Shown: one piece after another, positions 43,497 to 52,699 of the stretch
How positions within the stretch are numbered: the first letter of the stretch is position 1
How the letters are laid out: each line of letters opens with the position of its first letter
Assembly: GCA_017935675.1 (NCBI GenBank)
Contig: JAGBHE010000003.1
Coordinates: 45,002-109,001 of the forward strand
From: Clostridia bacterium
GTDB lineage: Bacteria > Bacillota > Clostridia > UBA1381
DNA length: 64,000 nt
Reading direction: 5' to 3'
The notes under the pieces: model-generated
The model's database searches: none
Told to the model about the DNA's origin: nothing
What the model saw: only the letters and a program-made list of their open reading frames with translations
Program-made: the position numbers and the translations under genes

Positions 43497-46400
43497 ATGC
43501 TTAAAAAAACGGTGTGTTTCATAACCATGTTGACGATGCTCTTGACGAGTTTTGTCAATGTATATGCAGTACTGCCGCAGACAATGGGCGGACAGGGACA
43601 AGGAGGAGACAGCGGCCCTGTGTTGGTATTTCATGATGATTTTATGCATGGGACGGGTTATTGGAATCTCGAAGGTGTAGCAATAGAACCGGGGAAAATG
43701 TCAACACCGGCAAACACTTATTCAAGTGCGACATTTTATGATCAGGACTGGAATTTAAAAAATGCAGAATACAGGATTAAGTTCAGCCCTATAGAATTTA
43801 ATACAAATGGAATATGTATTATCCATATCGGTGTACAGCCTGACTGGTTTGGGATTGTTATCCGTGATAACGGTGTTATTAACTGCCTGCCGGTTGATGT
43901 CGGAGAACAAGGGCTTGGAAAATTTCCGATGGAATATGGCAAAGTATATGAGTTGAATATTAATGTCAGTGACGGCACAGCAGTTGTTTCTATCCGCAAT
44001 GACGGACAGGAGAGCTTTACCGCCCTTGGTACTGTTAACAACGTAGGGGTGTCTAACGGTGCACTTAAAATTTACGGCATGAGTTATCAGGTTGATTTTA
44101 CCGATATTGCAGTATATGATACATCGTCAAAAAGTCTCTCCTTTCAGCAGAAATATCTGCTTGCAGAGCCGGGAAAGGATCAGATGCTTAGCGTAAACAA
44201 CAAGACCGGAAAGGAACTTGTTTTTGAATCATCAGATCCTGAGACTGTGGAAGTGGATGAAGCAGGAGTTGTTTCTGCAAAAAAAGCCGGAGAGGCTATA
44301 ATCACGGCTAAAACTAAAGACGGAAAAAGTGCGGATACCTGTAGAGTAAGGACTTATATTCCTGTTAGTGCAGTAGCATTTCATCAAAAAGAAAATACAT
44401 TACGTGTCGGAGAAACAGAGATTATCAACGGGCAGTTTTTACCGAACAATGCATCAAACCAATCATTTATTTATACCTGTTCAAATCCTGACGTTGTACA
44501 GATGGACGGCGGCAGCAATAAGTGGCAGGTTATTACTGCAAAAGCACCGGGAAATGCAACTGTAACAATGACTTCACCCGATGGATTAAAAGCAACCTAT
44601 GAGGTGACGGTAGTTCCAAAGGAAACACCGGCGGTTAATACTGCTGAATTTTCGTTAAGCGGATTTCAAAGGAAGATTCCGGAGGCATACTTTGGAGTTC
44701 ATTATTCCAATCTGATGGAAACAGGATATTCAATGGGATATGTAGATCCGACATATACTGAAGAAAAAGAACGGCTTGCATCAGAACTGATTAAAGATAT
44801 AGGCTTCTCTTGCGTCCGTAGTTATTGGACATGGTGGAATTGGAGAACCGGGTCAGGACAGGATGATAACGGGCCTTTTGACGGACCGAACCATACAACG
44901 CTTGAACAAATATATAAAACAAGCAGTGATGGCGGCGCTGATCAGATTTTGTCATTTTCGGCATATTCTACTGTAGATGATATGGTTGATGAGTTTAAGG
45001 AAATAAAACGTGTTGCACCTGCAGGTGCACAAATCCGCGTGGAATACGGAAACGAGACCTATGCGATTAATGAAGTTGACCGTGTACCGACCATTGAAGT
45101 TTACGTACAGCGTTTGCGTGAATTATCGGAACGAATCAAAGCGATTGACCCCACAGTAAAAATAGGAGTTCCTATTCTTTGTTACGAGCTTGAACGTGCT
45201 ATTTTTAACGATCCTTATAATTATCCAAACAATGAAGATAACTGGGAATACACACAAGGTATTCGTGCTCTGACGTGGAATGCGGTATTATCGGAAAATG
45301 CAGATTGCTTTGATGCAGTTATTCCGCATATGTATTCACAGGCAGGTATCCTTAGGACAACACAAACTAATTTTATCAAAAATACCAGTATAGGATGGAT
45401 AAAGGAACATTTGGGCGAAAAACGACAGTCATATATGTTCCCCGGAAAAGAAATGTGGCAGACGGAATATAATACCTTCCCGCTTGCACTGTCCATTGGT
45501 GACCCGGTGGTTATGAATAAAGTTCAGGTTGATAAATCATTGGGATGTGCGCTTTCTGCAGGATTCCATCTGATGAATCTTTTGGATACGCCGGCGGCAA
45601 ACACTTCCGTTCATTATTTGATTGACCCGCAGGGCTTTGGTCTTGTACAGCCCGGAGAGGATGAAAACGGAAATATGACGCTTGATAAGCTGCCGCATTA
45701 TTATGTGTATAAAGAGCTTGGCAATTTGTTTAAGAATTATGAGTATTTTTATGGGTTAAACTTAGAGGAAGGAAAAGTTGAGAAGGTTGCTTTGGGATTT
45801 AACCAGGAAACACAATATGCGGATATGCAGGACGTTTATGCATATGGCTTTGGGGATGAAAACGGTGTGCGTAAGATAGCAATCATTAATATGGTTGAAA
45901 ATCCGGCAAAGGTCAGCGTAGGCGGTACTACTTTAAAACCGATACGCCGTTACTGGGATGATACTCCGGTGCCTAATCTTTTTAACAGCAAGGTGGCATA
46001 TACTGCACTTCCGGAAGAAATGCCATATCCGGAAGATATTACGGATGAGCCGGAAGCGGCAGTTATAACGGTTAAACCATTTTCTCTAACCATAGTTGAA
46101 GTAAACGGAGGAGAAAAATCGAAAATTCTTGACAGCGCAGAAACAAAGCTTGGCAGGAATGCAAAGTTCACAATCGACAGCACCAGAGCATACAGGGACA
46201 AATCAAGAAACGATATTGATCTTTATAATGTCGGTATCAAGCCGAGAATGATTGATGGAGAGGTATATTTGCCGTTAAGACCTATAGCAGATTTGATGGA
46301 CAATTATTTGGTTTATACTTCGGTAGATGATAATACTGCGGAAGTAGAGTTATTGGAATACCGTGATCTGCAAACCGAAAAGGAAACAGATGCAGATGTA

Positions 46401-46715
46401 TCGAAGGTTACTTCCGTTGAAACAGGATTGGAATTAATCAACGCATTCTATTATAATTCGATTGTGCAATTTAACAGAGCAAATCAGAAATCACCGTTTA
46501 CGGCAATTATGCGTGATGAAGAACGTACATTTGAAGAAAAAGATGCACCGATTCTGATTGACAGCACCACCTATGTAACACCGGAATTGGCAGCAGAAAT
46601 GTTTGGACTATATGTAAATTATTATGATGATGGTCTTATTGTATTGTCAGAGAACAATGCAAGGCTCGATGAGAATGAACTTCAATCTATCGAAGCGGAA
46701 TTTGTGAGACCCTAA
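43497..46715 (+). CDS. Very large exported clan GH-A glycoside hydrolase with stalk domain
   Basis: 1072 residues. A signal peptide (about 1-24) is followed by a LamG-like domain (to about 210), two Big_2-like domains (about 220-375) and a GH-A catalytic region (about 390-850) with acid/base Glu520 in EYGNETY and nucleophile Glu657 in WQTEYNTF. The C-terminal ~170 residues resemble the copper amine oxidase N-terminal-like stalk domain (LPLRPIADLMDNY), often used for wall attachment. It is paralogous to the gene before it in the catalytic region. No family number is assigned. Confidence 0.8.
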   Translation: MLKKTVCFITMLTMLLTSFVNVYAVLPQTMGGQGQGGDSGPVLVFHDDFMHGTGYWNLEGVAIEPGKMSTPANTYSSATFYDQDWNLKNAEYRIKFSPIEFNTNGICIIHIGVQPDWFGIVIRDNGVINCLPVDVGEQGLGKFPMEYGKVYELNINVSDGTAVVSIRNDGQESFTALGTVNNVGVSNGALKIYGMSYQVDFTDIAVYDTSSKSLSFQQKYLLAEPGKDQMLSVNNKTGKELVFESSDPETVEVDEAGVVSAKKAGEAIITAKTKDGKSADTCRVRTYIPVSAVAFHQKENTLRVGETEIINGQFLPNNASNQSFIYTCSNPDVVQMDGGSNKWQVITAKAPGNATVTMTSPDGLKATYEVTVVPKETPAVNTAEFSLSGFQRKIPEAYFGVHYSNLMETGYSMGYVDPTYTEEKERLASELIKDIGFSCVRSYWTWWNWRTGSGQDDNGPFDGPNHTTLEQIYKTSSDGGADQILSFSAYSTVDDMVDEFKEIKRVAPAGAQIRVEYGNETYAINEVDRVPTIEVYVQRLRELSERIKAIDPTVKIGVPILCYELERAIFNDPYNYPNNEDNWEYTQGIRALTWNAVLSENADCFDAVIPHMYSQAGILRTTQTNFIKNTSIGWIKEHLGEKRQSYMFPGKEMWQTEYNTFPLALSIGDPVVMNKVQVDKSLGCALSAGFHLMNLLDTPAANTSVHYLIDPQGFGLVQPGEDENGNMTLDKLPHYYVYKELGNLFKNYEYFYGLNLEEGKVEKVALGFNQETQYADMQDVYAYGFGDENGVRKIAIINMVENPAKVSVGGTTLKPIRRYWDDTPVPNLFNSKVAYTALPEEMPYPEDITDEPEAAVITVKPFSLTIVEVNGGEKSKILDSAETKLGRNAKFTIDSTRAYRDKSRNDIDLYNVGIKPRMIDGEVYLPLRPIADLMDNYLVYTSVDDNTAEVELLEYRDLQTEKETDADVSKVTSVETGLELINAFYYNSIVQFNRANQKSPFTAIMRDEERTFEEKDAPILIDSTTYVTPELAAEMFGLYVNYYDDGLIVLSENNARLDENELQSIEAEFVRP

Positions 46716-46730
46716 AAGTTTTAAGGAGTG

Positions 46731-46761
46731 ACGAACCTGTTTCTAAAAGAAACAGGTTCGT
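46731..46761. other. Perfect hairpin after the exported-protein operon
   Basis: A 14-bp perfect stem (ACGAACCTGTTTCT with its complement) around AAA. It lacks a T-run, so it may protect the mRNA 3' end or act as a weak terminator. Confidence 0.5.
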
Positions 46762-46813
46762 TAGATTGTCGAATAAAACATAAATATTTTCACGAAAATA
46801 TTTATGAAAAAAG

Positions 46814-46864
46814 TTGACATTTTTCAAAATGCAGTGTATAATGATATTGTAATCAACATATGTT
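46814..46864 (+). promoter_or_regulatory. Toxin-antitoxin promoter and possible operator
   Basis: TTGACA (46814-46819), a 17-bp spacer and TATAAT (46837-46842). The palindrome AACATATGTT (46855-46864) lies over the expected transcript start and could be bound by the antitoxin for autoregulation. Confidence 0.7.
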
Positions 46865-46879
46865 AGGAGTGAAAGTATT

Positions 46880-47269
46880 ATGAAAGCGAGCATAAAAAGT
46901 ATGGATATTGATTACGGTTTATTGAATTTCACACAGCATTTGGTGTCTATTTCCGATTTCAGCAGGGGTAAAACATCACAACTCTTTGATGATGTAAAAA
47001 ATAATAATACAGAGTATGTTGTTTTAAAAAACAATCAGCCGACTGCAATGGTAATTTCTCTTGATATGTATAAAACGCTTGTGGAAAAGGCTATGAAAAT
47101 GGAACAGCTTCTTGACAGGATTGAAGAAAACAGGTTACTTGTACAGGCAAATAATGTGGTGAACAAAACAGACGTTTCAAGCTATGAGGAGTTTGATGAC
47201 ATATGTGAAGATCTTGGTTTTGATCCCGGAAAGATTGAGTCTGAATGTGAAAGTGTGGAGATTGAATAG
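46880..47269 (+). CDS. Phd/YefM-family antitoxin
   Basis: 129 residues. An N-terminal Phd/YefM-like DNA-binding fold (about 25-80) has the typical YVVLKNNQPTAMVISLDMYKTLVEK strand-helix segment, and an acidic C-terminal tail likely wraps the toxin. It should bind and neutralise the RelE-type protein encoded next and repress the shared promoter. It is longer than most Phd proteins because of an extra acidic tail. Confidence 0.88.
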   Translation: MKASIKSMDIDYGLLNFTQHLVSISDFSRGKTSQLFDDVKNNNTEYVVLKNNQPTAMVISLDMYKTLVEKAMKMEQLLDRIEENRLLVQANNVVNKTDVSSYEEFDDICEDLGFDPGKIESECESVEIE

Positions 47270-47628
47270 TGTGGAAGGCAAAATTTGCGCCTGATGCAAA
47301 AGCAGACCTTAAAAAGCTGGATAAAGCTTTTACCGAACAAGTGCTTAAAGGCATTGCAAAGGTCAGAAAAAATCCTCTGCCGAGACCGGACGGATATGGA
47401 AAGCCGCTTGGAAACAAGCACGGAAACAATTTGACCGGGTTTTTTAAAATAAAATACAGAGGTATAGGAATACGTGTTGTATATACACTGGCTCGTTCCG
47501 AACAGGTTATGAATATACTCGTTATTTCAAAAAGAAATGATGAGTATTGCTATGAAGCAGCAATTAAGCTACATCAAAAGTACGGAGAAAGTATATTTGA
47601 CGATATTTTTCACAATAAAATTAAATAA
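47269..47628 (+). CDS. RelE/ParE-superfamily toxin
   Basis: 119 residues from GTG 47269, which overlaps the antitoxin stop by one base (TAGTG), a common arrangement in toxin-antitoxin pairs. The compact RelE fold is seen in WKAKFAPDAKADLKKLDKA, FFKIKYRGIGIRVVYTL and VLVISKRNDEYCYEAA. RelE-type members are ribosome-dependent mRNA interferases; whether this one keeps that activity is unknown. Confidence 0.88.
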   Translation: MWKAKFAPDAKADLKKLDKAFTEQVLKGIAKVRKNPLPRPDGYGKPLGNKHGNNLTGFFKIKYRGIGIRVVYTLARSEQVMNILVISKRNDEYCYEAAIKLHQKYGESIFDDIFHNKIK

Positions 47629-47636
47629 TTTTTTAT

Positions 47637-47670
47637 AACACAAGGGGACGGTGGCGCTTGCTCTTGTGTT
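47637..47670. repeat. REP-like palindrome, second copy
   Basis: AACACAAGGGGACGGT and CTCTTGTGTT form the same inverted repeat as 20492-20520, read on the other strand, with GGCGCTTG inserted in the centre. It lies just after the toxin gene. Confidence 0.55.
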
Positions 47671-47704
47671 AAAAACGTAATCAAAAATACAATGGAGGAA
47701 CGTA

Positions 47705-49672
47705 ATGAAAAAGGGAAAATGGATATGGTATCCGGGAGATTTTGAAATATATCACAGTCTGCTTTTACATGCAAGACGGGAGGAACGCGGATGTTGCATC
47801 CCTTATTGCTACAGATTAGACGGATGTTTTCACAATGTAAAATTCAAGAAAAAGGTGACTGTTGAAAAAGAGGAAACAATTGAGGTAGCAGGCAATGCTC
47901 CGGGATATGTTTCGATTGATTCAATCCGTGGTCATCTGAACCGTACATACAAGCTAATACCGGGTGAATATGAAATATTTGCAGAGCTGATAAAGGTTGA
48001 CGGTCTGCCGTCTTTGTATATTTCCGGCGAAACTGTATTTACGGATGAAAGCTGGGAGGTTAACAACGGCAATTATACATGGTGCCCTGCAGGCTGCAAT
48101 GAGATGCATACGAATCCGGATATAACCCCTGAAACATTTTTATTTTCATATGAAGAGATTTTTCCGGTAGATATTAAAGAGGTGCAAGGCGGAACTTTAT
48201 ATGATTTCGGACGTGAGACCTTTGCAAAATTAAAATTTTCTGAAGGTACATTCGAAGATAATGTTGGTGTGCATTACGGCGAGTCGCGTACAGAGGCATT
48301 AGATACCGAACATTGCTGTCTTACAGATACTGTGCGTGAGGGAATGTTGCCTGCCCGGGGGTTCCGATATGTATTTATACCGAAGAACAACGGCGAATAC
48401 AAGGTGAGTGCCGAATATGAATACTATCCGTTTTCATATCGGGGAAAGTTCAGTTCATCAGACGAAAGACTGAATAAAATTTGGGAGGCTTGCGCCTATA
48501 CGCTGCACTTAAACAGCCGGGAGTTTTTTTTAGACGGATTAAAGCGTGACAGATGGGTTTGGTCCGGAGATGCATATCAGAGTTATCTTGTCAATTATTA
48601 CTTGTTTTTTGATTTGGATATTTGTAAGAGAACGATGATTGCACTTCGGGGAAAAGACCCTATGGAAACGCATCTTAATACGATCATGGACTATTCATTT
48701 TACTGGGTCATGGGAGTATATGACTACTATATGTATACCGGAGATATAGATTTTGTAAAATTTTTGTATCCCAAAATGGAAAGCTTAGTGGCATTTTGTA
48801 TAAAGAGAGCAGATGATGACGGATTTGTCCGAAGAAAAGAGGGTGACTGGATTTTTATTGACTGGGCTGATTTTGATAAAACGGGTGCATTGTGTGCAGA
48901 ACAGATTTTGTTTGCTAAAAGTCTTGATGTCATGGCGTGGTGCAGTAATTTACTTGGATACGACGGCAGCATATACCGTGCACGTTATTTGGATTTAAGA
49001 ACAAAGATTGACAGGTGTTTTTGGAATGATACATTGGGAGGATATGTTGACAGCTATGAGTCCGGGAAAAACAACATTACAAGACATGCAAATATATTTG
49101 CGCTTTTATTTGATTATGTCACTCCCGAACAAAGGGAGCGTATTATTGAAAATGTATTATTAAATGATAAAATAGCCCCGATTACAACACCGTATTTTAA
49201 ATTTTATGAACTTGAGGCAATGTGCCGGATTGGTAAAACAAAGTATGTAAAAGACCGGATTTCCGATTATTGGGGAGGAATGCTGGATTTGGGCGCTACC
49301 ACAATTTGGGAAGAATTTGATCCTGCTAAGGAGGGCGATGAGCATTACGCTATGTATGGGCAAAAATACGGAAAAAGCCTTTGTCATGCATGGGGTGCGA
49401 GCCCGGTTTATATTTTCGGAAAATATTATTTAGGTGTCAGACCTACCGCTTATGCATATACTGCTTTTGAGGTTTGTCCTGATTTGGCAGGGTTAGACCG
49501 GATTGAGGGTACTGTGCCGGTTAACGGCGGGGAAGTGTCGGTATATATGGACAAGAATGTTATTAAAATTACATCTACCGTTGGCGGAGGCACGCTTGTT
49601 TTGGGTGAGGACAGAGTACCAATTCCCACTAACCGGGAATTGGTTTGGAAGATTAATGAATATATGGCTTAA
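47705..49672 (+). CDS. GH78-like alpha-L-rhamnosidase
   Basis: 655 residues, cytoplasmic (no signal peptide). It is shorter than the first GH78 enzyme, lacking the extra N-terminal domain. The catalytic barrel has D277 in FLDGLKRDRWVWSGD with D282 and D289, and Glu536 in TTIWEEFD as likely base. The final segment CHAWGASPVYIFGKYYLG is typical of 6-hairpin glycosidases. The arrangement DGxKRDR differs from the DCPQRDER of GH78, so it may act on a different rhamnoside or sugar. Confidence 0.85.
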   Translation: MKKGKWIWYPGDFEIYHSLLLHARREERGCCIPYCYRLDGCFHNVKFKKKVTVEKEETIEVAGNAPGYVSIDSIRGHLNRTYKLIPGEYEIFAELIKVDGLPSLYISGETVFTDESWEVNNGNYTWCPAGCNEMHTNPDITPETFLFSYEEIFPVDIKEVQGGTLYDFGRETFAKLKFSEGTFEDNVGVHYGESRTEALDTEHCCLTDTVREGMLPARGFRYVFIPKNNGEYKVSAEYEYYPFSYRGKFSSSDERLNKIWEACAYTLHLNSREFFLDGLKRDRWVWSGDAYQSYLVNYYLFFDLDICKRTMIALRGKDPMETHLNTIMDYSFYWVMGVYDYYMYTGDIDFVKFLYPKMESLVAFCIKRADDDGFVRRKEGDWIFIDWADFDKTGALCAEQILFAKSLDVMAWCSNLLGYDGSIYRARYLDLRTKIDRCFWNDTLGGYVDSYESGKNNITRHANIFALLFDYVTPEQRERIIENVLLNDKIAPITTPYFKFYELEAMCRIGKTKYVKDRISDYWGGMLDLGATTIWEEFDPAKEGDEHYAMYGQKYGKSLCHAWGASPVYIFGKYYLGVRPTAYAYTAFEVCPDLAGLDRIEGTVPVNGGEVSVYMDKNVIKITSTVGGGTLVLGEDRVPIPTNRELVWKINEYMA

Positions 49673-49689
49673 TTCATGCAAAAGGAGAA

Positions 49690-49798
49690 ATAACGTGAAA
49701 AATAAGCGGCGCATCTTACCTCCTTTCGGGACTCGGAGTATAAACATACGCCGTCGTCCCTCAAGAAGGCAACCTGCTTGCTTCTTTTCCACGTTATG
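49690..49798. repeat. Foldback element between two glycosidase genes
   Basis: Terminal inverted repeats: ATAACGTGAAAAATAAGC on the left and, read backwards from the right end, ATAACGTGGAAAAGAAGC. The ~109-bp interior has an additional AAGAAGGCAA/TTGCTTCTT pair. It could be a small MITE or a structured leader of the next gene. A GTG-started 36-codon frame (49695-49805) with GGAG upstream runs through it but looks fortuitous. Confidence 0.55.
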
Positions 49799-49805
49799 TG
49801 TTTGA

Positions 49806-49824
49806 GAAGCCGCAAGGCGGCTTC
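49806..49824 (+). other. Hairpin just before the next ribosome binding site
   Basis: GAAGCCGC and GCGGCTTC arms close around AAG directly before AAGGAGG (49825-49831). It may affect translation or mRNA stability of the gene starting at 49838. Confidence 0.4.
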
Positions 49825-49837
49825 AAGGAGGATTAAT

Positions 49838-52531
49838 ATGGATTTTAAGAATATACCAAAAAAATACCGGCCAATTCCGTTTTGGAGTTGGAATGAAAAG
49901 CTGAATCCGGAGGAAACAGCAGAGCAGGTATATAAAATGGATGCTGTTGGTATCGGTGGATTTTTCATGCATGCCCGAGGCGGATTGCAGACGGAATATA
50001 TGGGGGATGAATGGTTTGAAAATGTGGACGCTGCAAAGGAAGCCGGAAAAGAACGTGGCATGGGAGCGTGGGCATATGATGAAAATGGCTGGCCGAGCGG
50101 CTTTGGCAACGGATTTGTAAACGGGCTTGGAGTGGAGTATCAGCAGAAATATCTGCGAATAACGGAAGATGAACCCACAGAAAATATCATTTGTAAAAGC
50201 GGTAATCACTGGTTCTATTACGATGTTAATCCGTTCTATGTGGATACGCTTGATAAAAGTGTTATTGCAAAATTCATTGAGATTGCATACAAGCCCTATT
50301 ATGAACATTACGGTAATGAAATAGAGGGCTTTTTCACAGACGAACCGCAGATTTCCAGAAACGGAATTCCGTGGAGCTTTGTCTTTGACACAGAGTACCG
50401 TAAAAGATATCAGGAAAACATCAATGAGCATCTGGAAGAACTGTTTTTACCGATAGGAAATTACAAAGATACAAGAGTAAAGTTTTGGAAGATGGTGACG
50501 GAGCTTTTTTCTGACGCATTTATGAAACAGATTTATGACCAATGCAATTCATGGGGACTAAAGCTGACAGGACACCTTGTTCTTGAGGAAACCCCCGAAA
50601 GTCAGCTGATTACAAATGGTGCATGTATGCCACATTACGAATATATGCACATTCCCGGTATGGATTGGCTTGGAAGAAATATTTTTGATTGTCTGACTGC
50701 TAAGCAGGTGTCGTCTGTGTGCGAGCAGCTGGGTAAGGATATGGTTCTTTCCGAAACCTTTGCACTGTGCGGTCATAATGTGAGCTTTGCGGAGTTAAAG
50801 GGTATATATGAGTGGCAGATGGTGCACGGAATTAATTTACTTTGCCAACATCTGGAGGGGTACTCAATCCGGGGTATCAGAAAGCGTGACTATCCTCCTG
50901 CCATGTACTGTCAGCAGCCATGGTGGAGCGAATATAGAGCTTTTGTTGACGCAATGTCCAGGGTTGGGATGATTTTGTCACAAGGGGAAAAGCATGCGGA
51001 TGTACTTGTTTTGCATCCTCAGACTACCGCATGGACTCTTTATGACGACAGCAAAAACGATGGACTTGCTGAGCTTAATGAGAAATTGCTCTCCGTTATG
51101 AAACAGCTTGAACAAAAACACGTCTTGTATCATCTGGGTGACGAAACTATTTTGGAACGCCACGGACGTGTTGAGGACGGTGCCCTGATTGTTGGAAAGC
51201 AGAGATATACAAGTATTGTAGATCCCGGCTGTGATATACTTTTACCTGCAACAGAAAAGCTTCTTGCAGAATTCAGAGCAGCAGGCGGAAAATTTGTTTC
51301 GTGTGATGATATTTCAGAAAACCCGGTTACCGATGATGCTGAGCTTAACTACACAAGCCGCAGCTATGACGAATTTATGGTGCATTACTTTGTAAATACA
51401 TCAAGTGAAAGAAAAACTGCAAAAATTAATGTTTCCGGGAAAAAACTGGACATCTACACCGGTGAGCTTGAGGATTTTTGCGGTATGCATGAGTTTGAGC
51501 CGTGGGGAAGTCTTATGATAATTCAAGATGGGTCGGAGAATATAACTGATGAAAATGCAGCCGCTACATATATACGCCCGGAGGGTGAATTTGAATTTAC
51601 AGAGCCTGTTATGAATACATTGACTCTTGACCGCTGCGATTATTTCTTTGACGGTGAGCTGCAGGAAAAAAACGGCTATGTTTTGAATATATGTGAACGT
51701 GCCAATGAATTGGGAAGAGCCGTAAAAATACATCAGGATTATCATATCAAAATCAACGTCATTCCTAAAACGCTGTATATGGTTTCAGAAACGCCCGAAA
51801 TCTTTTCAATTTCTGTTAACGGTACAAAAATTGAAAAGACAGTATGCGGATATTTCAGGGATAAGAGCTTTAAAAAAATTGATATTTCATCCTATGTAAA
51901 GACGGGAGAAAATACTATCTCATTCGACTGTGACTTTGTGCAGTCAAATGAGTTTTATGAGAATCTGAAAAAGTCACGTGTATTTGAAAGCGAAAAAAAC
52001 AAGCTTGTATATGATATGGAAATTGAGGCGATTTACCTTTTGGGCGAATTCAGCGTAAAGACCGACGGACAGTGGACAAAGCTTGATAAAAACGCCGTGC
52101 GATATTCCGGAGGATTTGAGCTTGACGCACCAAAGGCAAGCGTAAATGTCAAGAATATTGAACAACAGGGATATCCGTTCTTCTGCGGAGAGATGTGTAT
52201 TAATGGCGAGATTGATATTACAGGGGAAAATCCGGTGTTAGAGCTTGATATGAAGGGAGTTAACGCGATACGGGTTGAAATAGGAAGTATTAAAAAAACA
52301 ATGCTAACCGATAATCGTCTGCCCCTTGCTGACTTTGGCGCAAAGGGTAAAACGCCGGTGAAACTCACTTTGATTAATAACCTGAGAAATCTTTTGGGGC
52401 CACATCACATCAAGGAAGGCGAAAGCTACGCTGTGGGTCCTCACTCATTCTTTAAGGAACCGTGCATATGGAATACGACTCCGGAAGAATATTGGGATGA
52501 TGACTATTGTTTTGTAGAATTCGGAATATAG
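49838..52531 (+). CDS. GH106-like alpha-L-rhamnosidase family protein
   Basis: 897 residues from ATG 49838, six bases after AAGGAGG. The N-terminus PFWSWNEKLNPEETAEQVYKM and the GFFMHARGGL and WAYDENGWPSGFG segments match the Glyco_hydro_106-like rhamnosidase family, whose catalytic barrel fills about 1-560. Beta-sandwich domains occupy the C-terminal part. No signal peptide, so it is cytoplasmic. Its codon use is closer to the flanking housekeeping genes than to the island genes before it. The exact activity is unproven; many relatives are described only as glycosyl hydrolases. Confidence 0.85.
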   Translation: MDFKNIPKKYRPIPFWSWNEKLNPEETAEQVYKMDAVGIGGFFMHARGGLQTEYMGDEWFENVDAAKEAGKERGMGAWAYDENGWPSGFGNGFVNGLGVEYQQKYLRITEDEPTENIICKSGNHWFYYDVNPFYVDTLDKSVIAKFIEIAYKPYYEHYGNEIEGFFTDEPQISRNGIPWSFVFDTEYRKRYQENINEHLEELFLPIGNYKDTRVKFWKMVTELFSDAFMKQIYDQCNSWGLKLTGHLVLEETPESQLITNGACMPHYEYMHIPGMDWLGRNIFDCLTAKQVSSVCEQLGKDMVLSETFALCGHNVSFAELKGIYEWQMVHGINLLCQHLEGYSIRGIRKRDYPPAMYCQQPWWSEYRAFVDAMSRVGMILSQGEKHADVLVLHPQTTAWTLYDDSKNDGLAELNEKLLSVMKQLEQKHVLYHLGDETILERHGRVEDGALIVGKQRYTSIVDPGCDILLPATEKLLAEFRAAGGKFVSCDDISENPVTDDAELNYTSRSYDEFMVHYFVNTSSERKTAKINVSGKKLDIYTGELEDFCGMHEFEPWGSLMIIQDGSENITDENAAATYIRPEGEFEFTEPVMNTLTLDRCDYFFDGELQEKNGYVLNICERANELGRAVKIHQDYHIKINVIPKTLYMVSETPEIFSISVNGTKIEKTVCGYFRDKSFKKIDISSYVKTGENTISFDCDFVQSNEFYENLKKSRVFESEKNKLVYDMEIEAIYLLGEFSVKTDGQWTKLDKNAVRYSGGFELDAPKASVNVKNIEQQGYPFFCGEMCINGEIDITGENPVLELDMKGVNAIRVEIGSIKKTMLTDNRLPLADFGAKGKTPVKLTLINNLRNLLGPHHIKEGESYAVGPHSFFKEPCIWNTTPEEYWDDDYCFVEFGI

Positions 52532-52611
52532 AAAAATAGACCGGAGGCGGTAATAGAAAATGCAATAAAGAACGGAATTGATATATGTTTTGATAAAATT
52601 TGAAAAAACAG

Positions 52612-52640
52612 TTGATTTTTTATTATTTTTTTGATATAAT
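52612..52640 (+). promoter_or_regulatory. Symporter promoter
   Basis: TTGATT (52612-52617), a 17-bp spacer and TATAAT (52635-52640), about 60 bp before the next start codon. Confidence 0.7.
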
Positions 52641-52699
52641 AATTCCATTATATGTTTTAAAGCTCTGAGGAGCAGGGAACACGAAAGGATGATGGTTTA

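Noticed and set aside
46731..46761. Intrinsic terminator
   Set aside because: The stem is perfect but no T-run follows, so it is listed only as a hairpin.
49695..49805. 36-residue basic peptide gene from GTG 49695
   Set aside because: It has a plausible binding site, but the frame runs straight through the foldback element and is explained by it.
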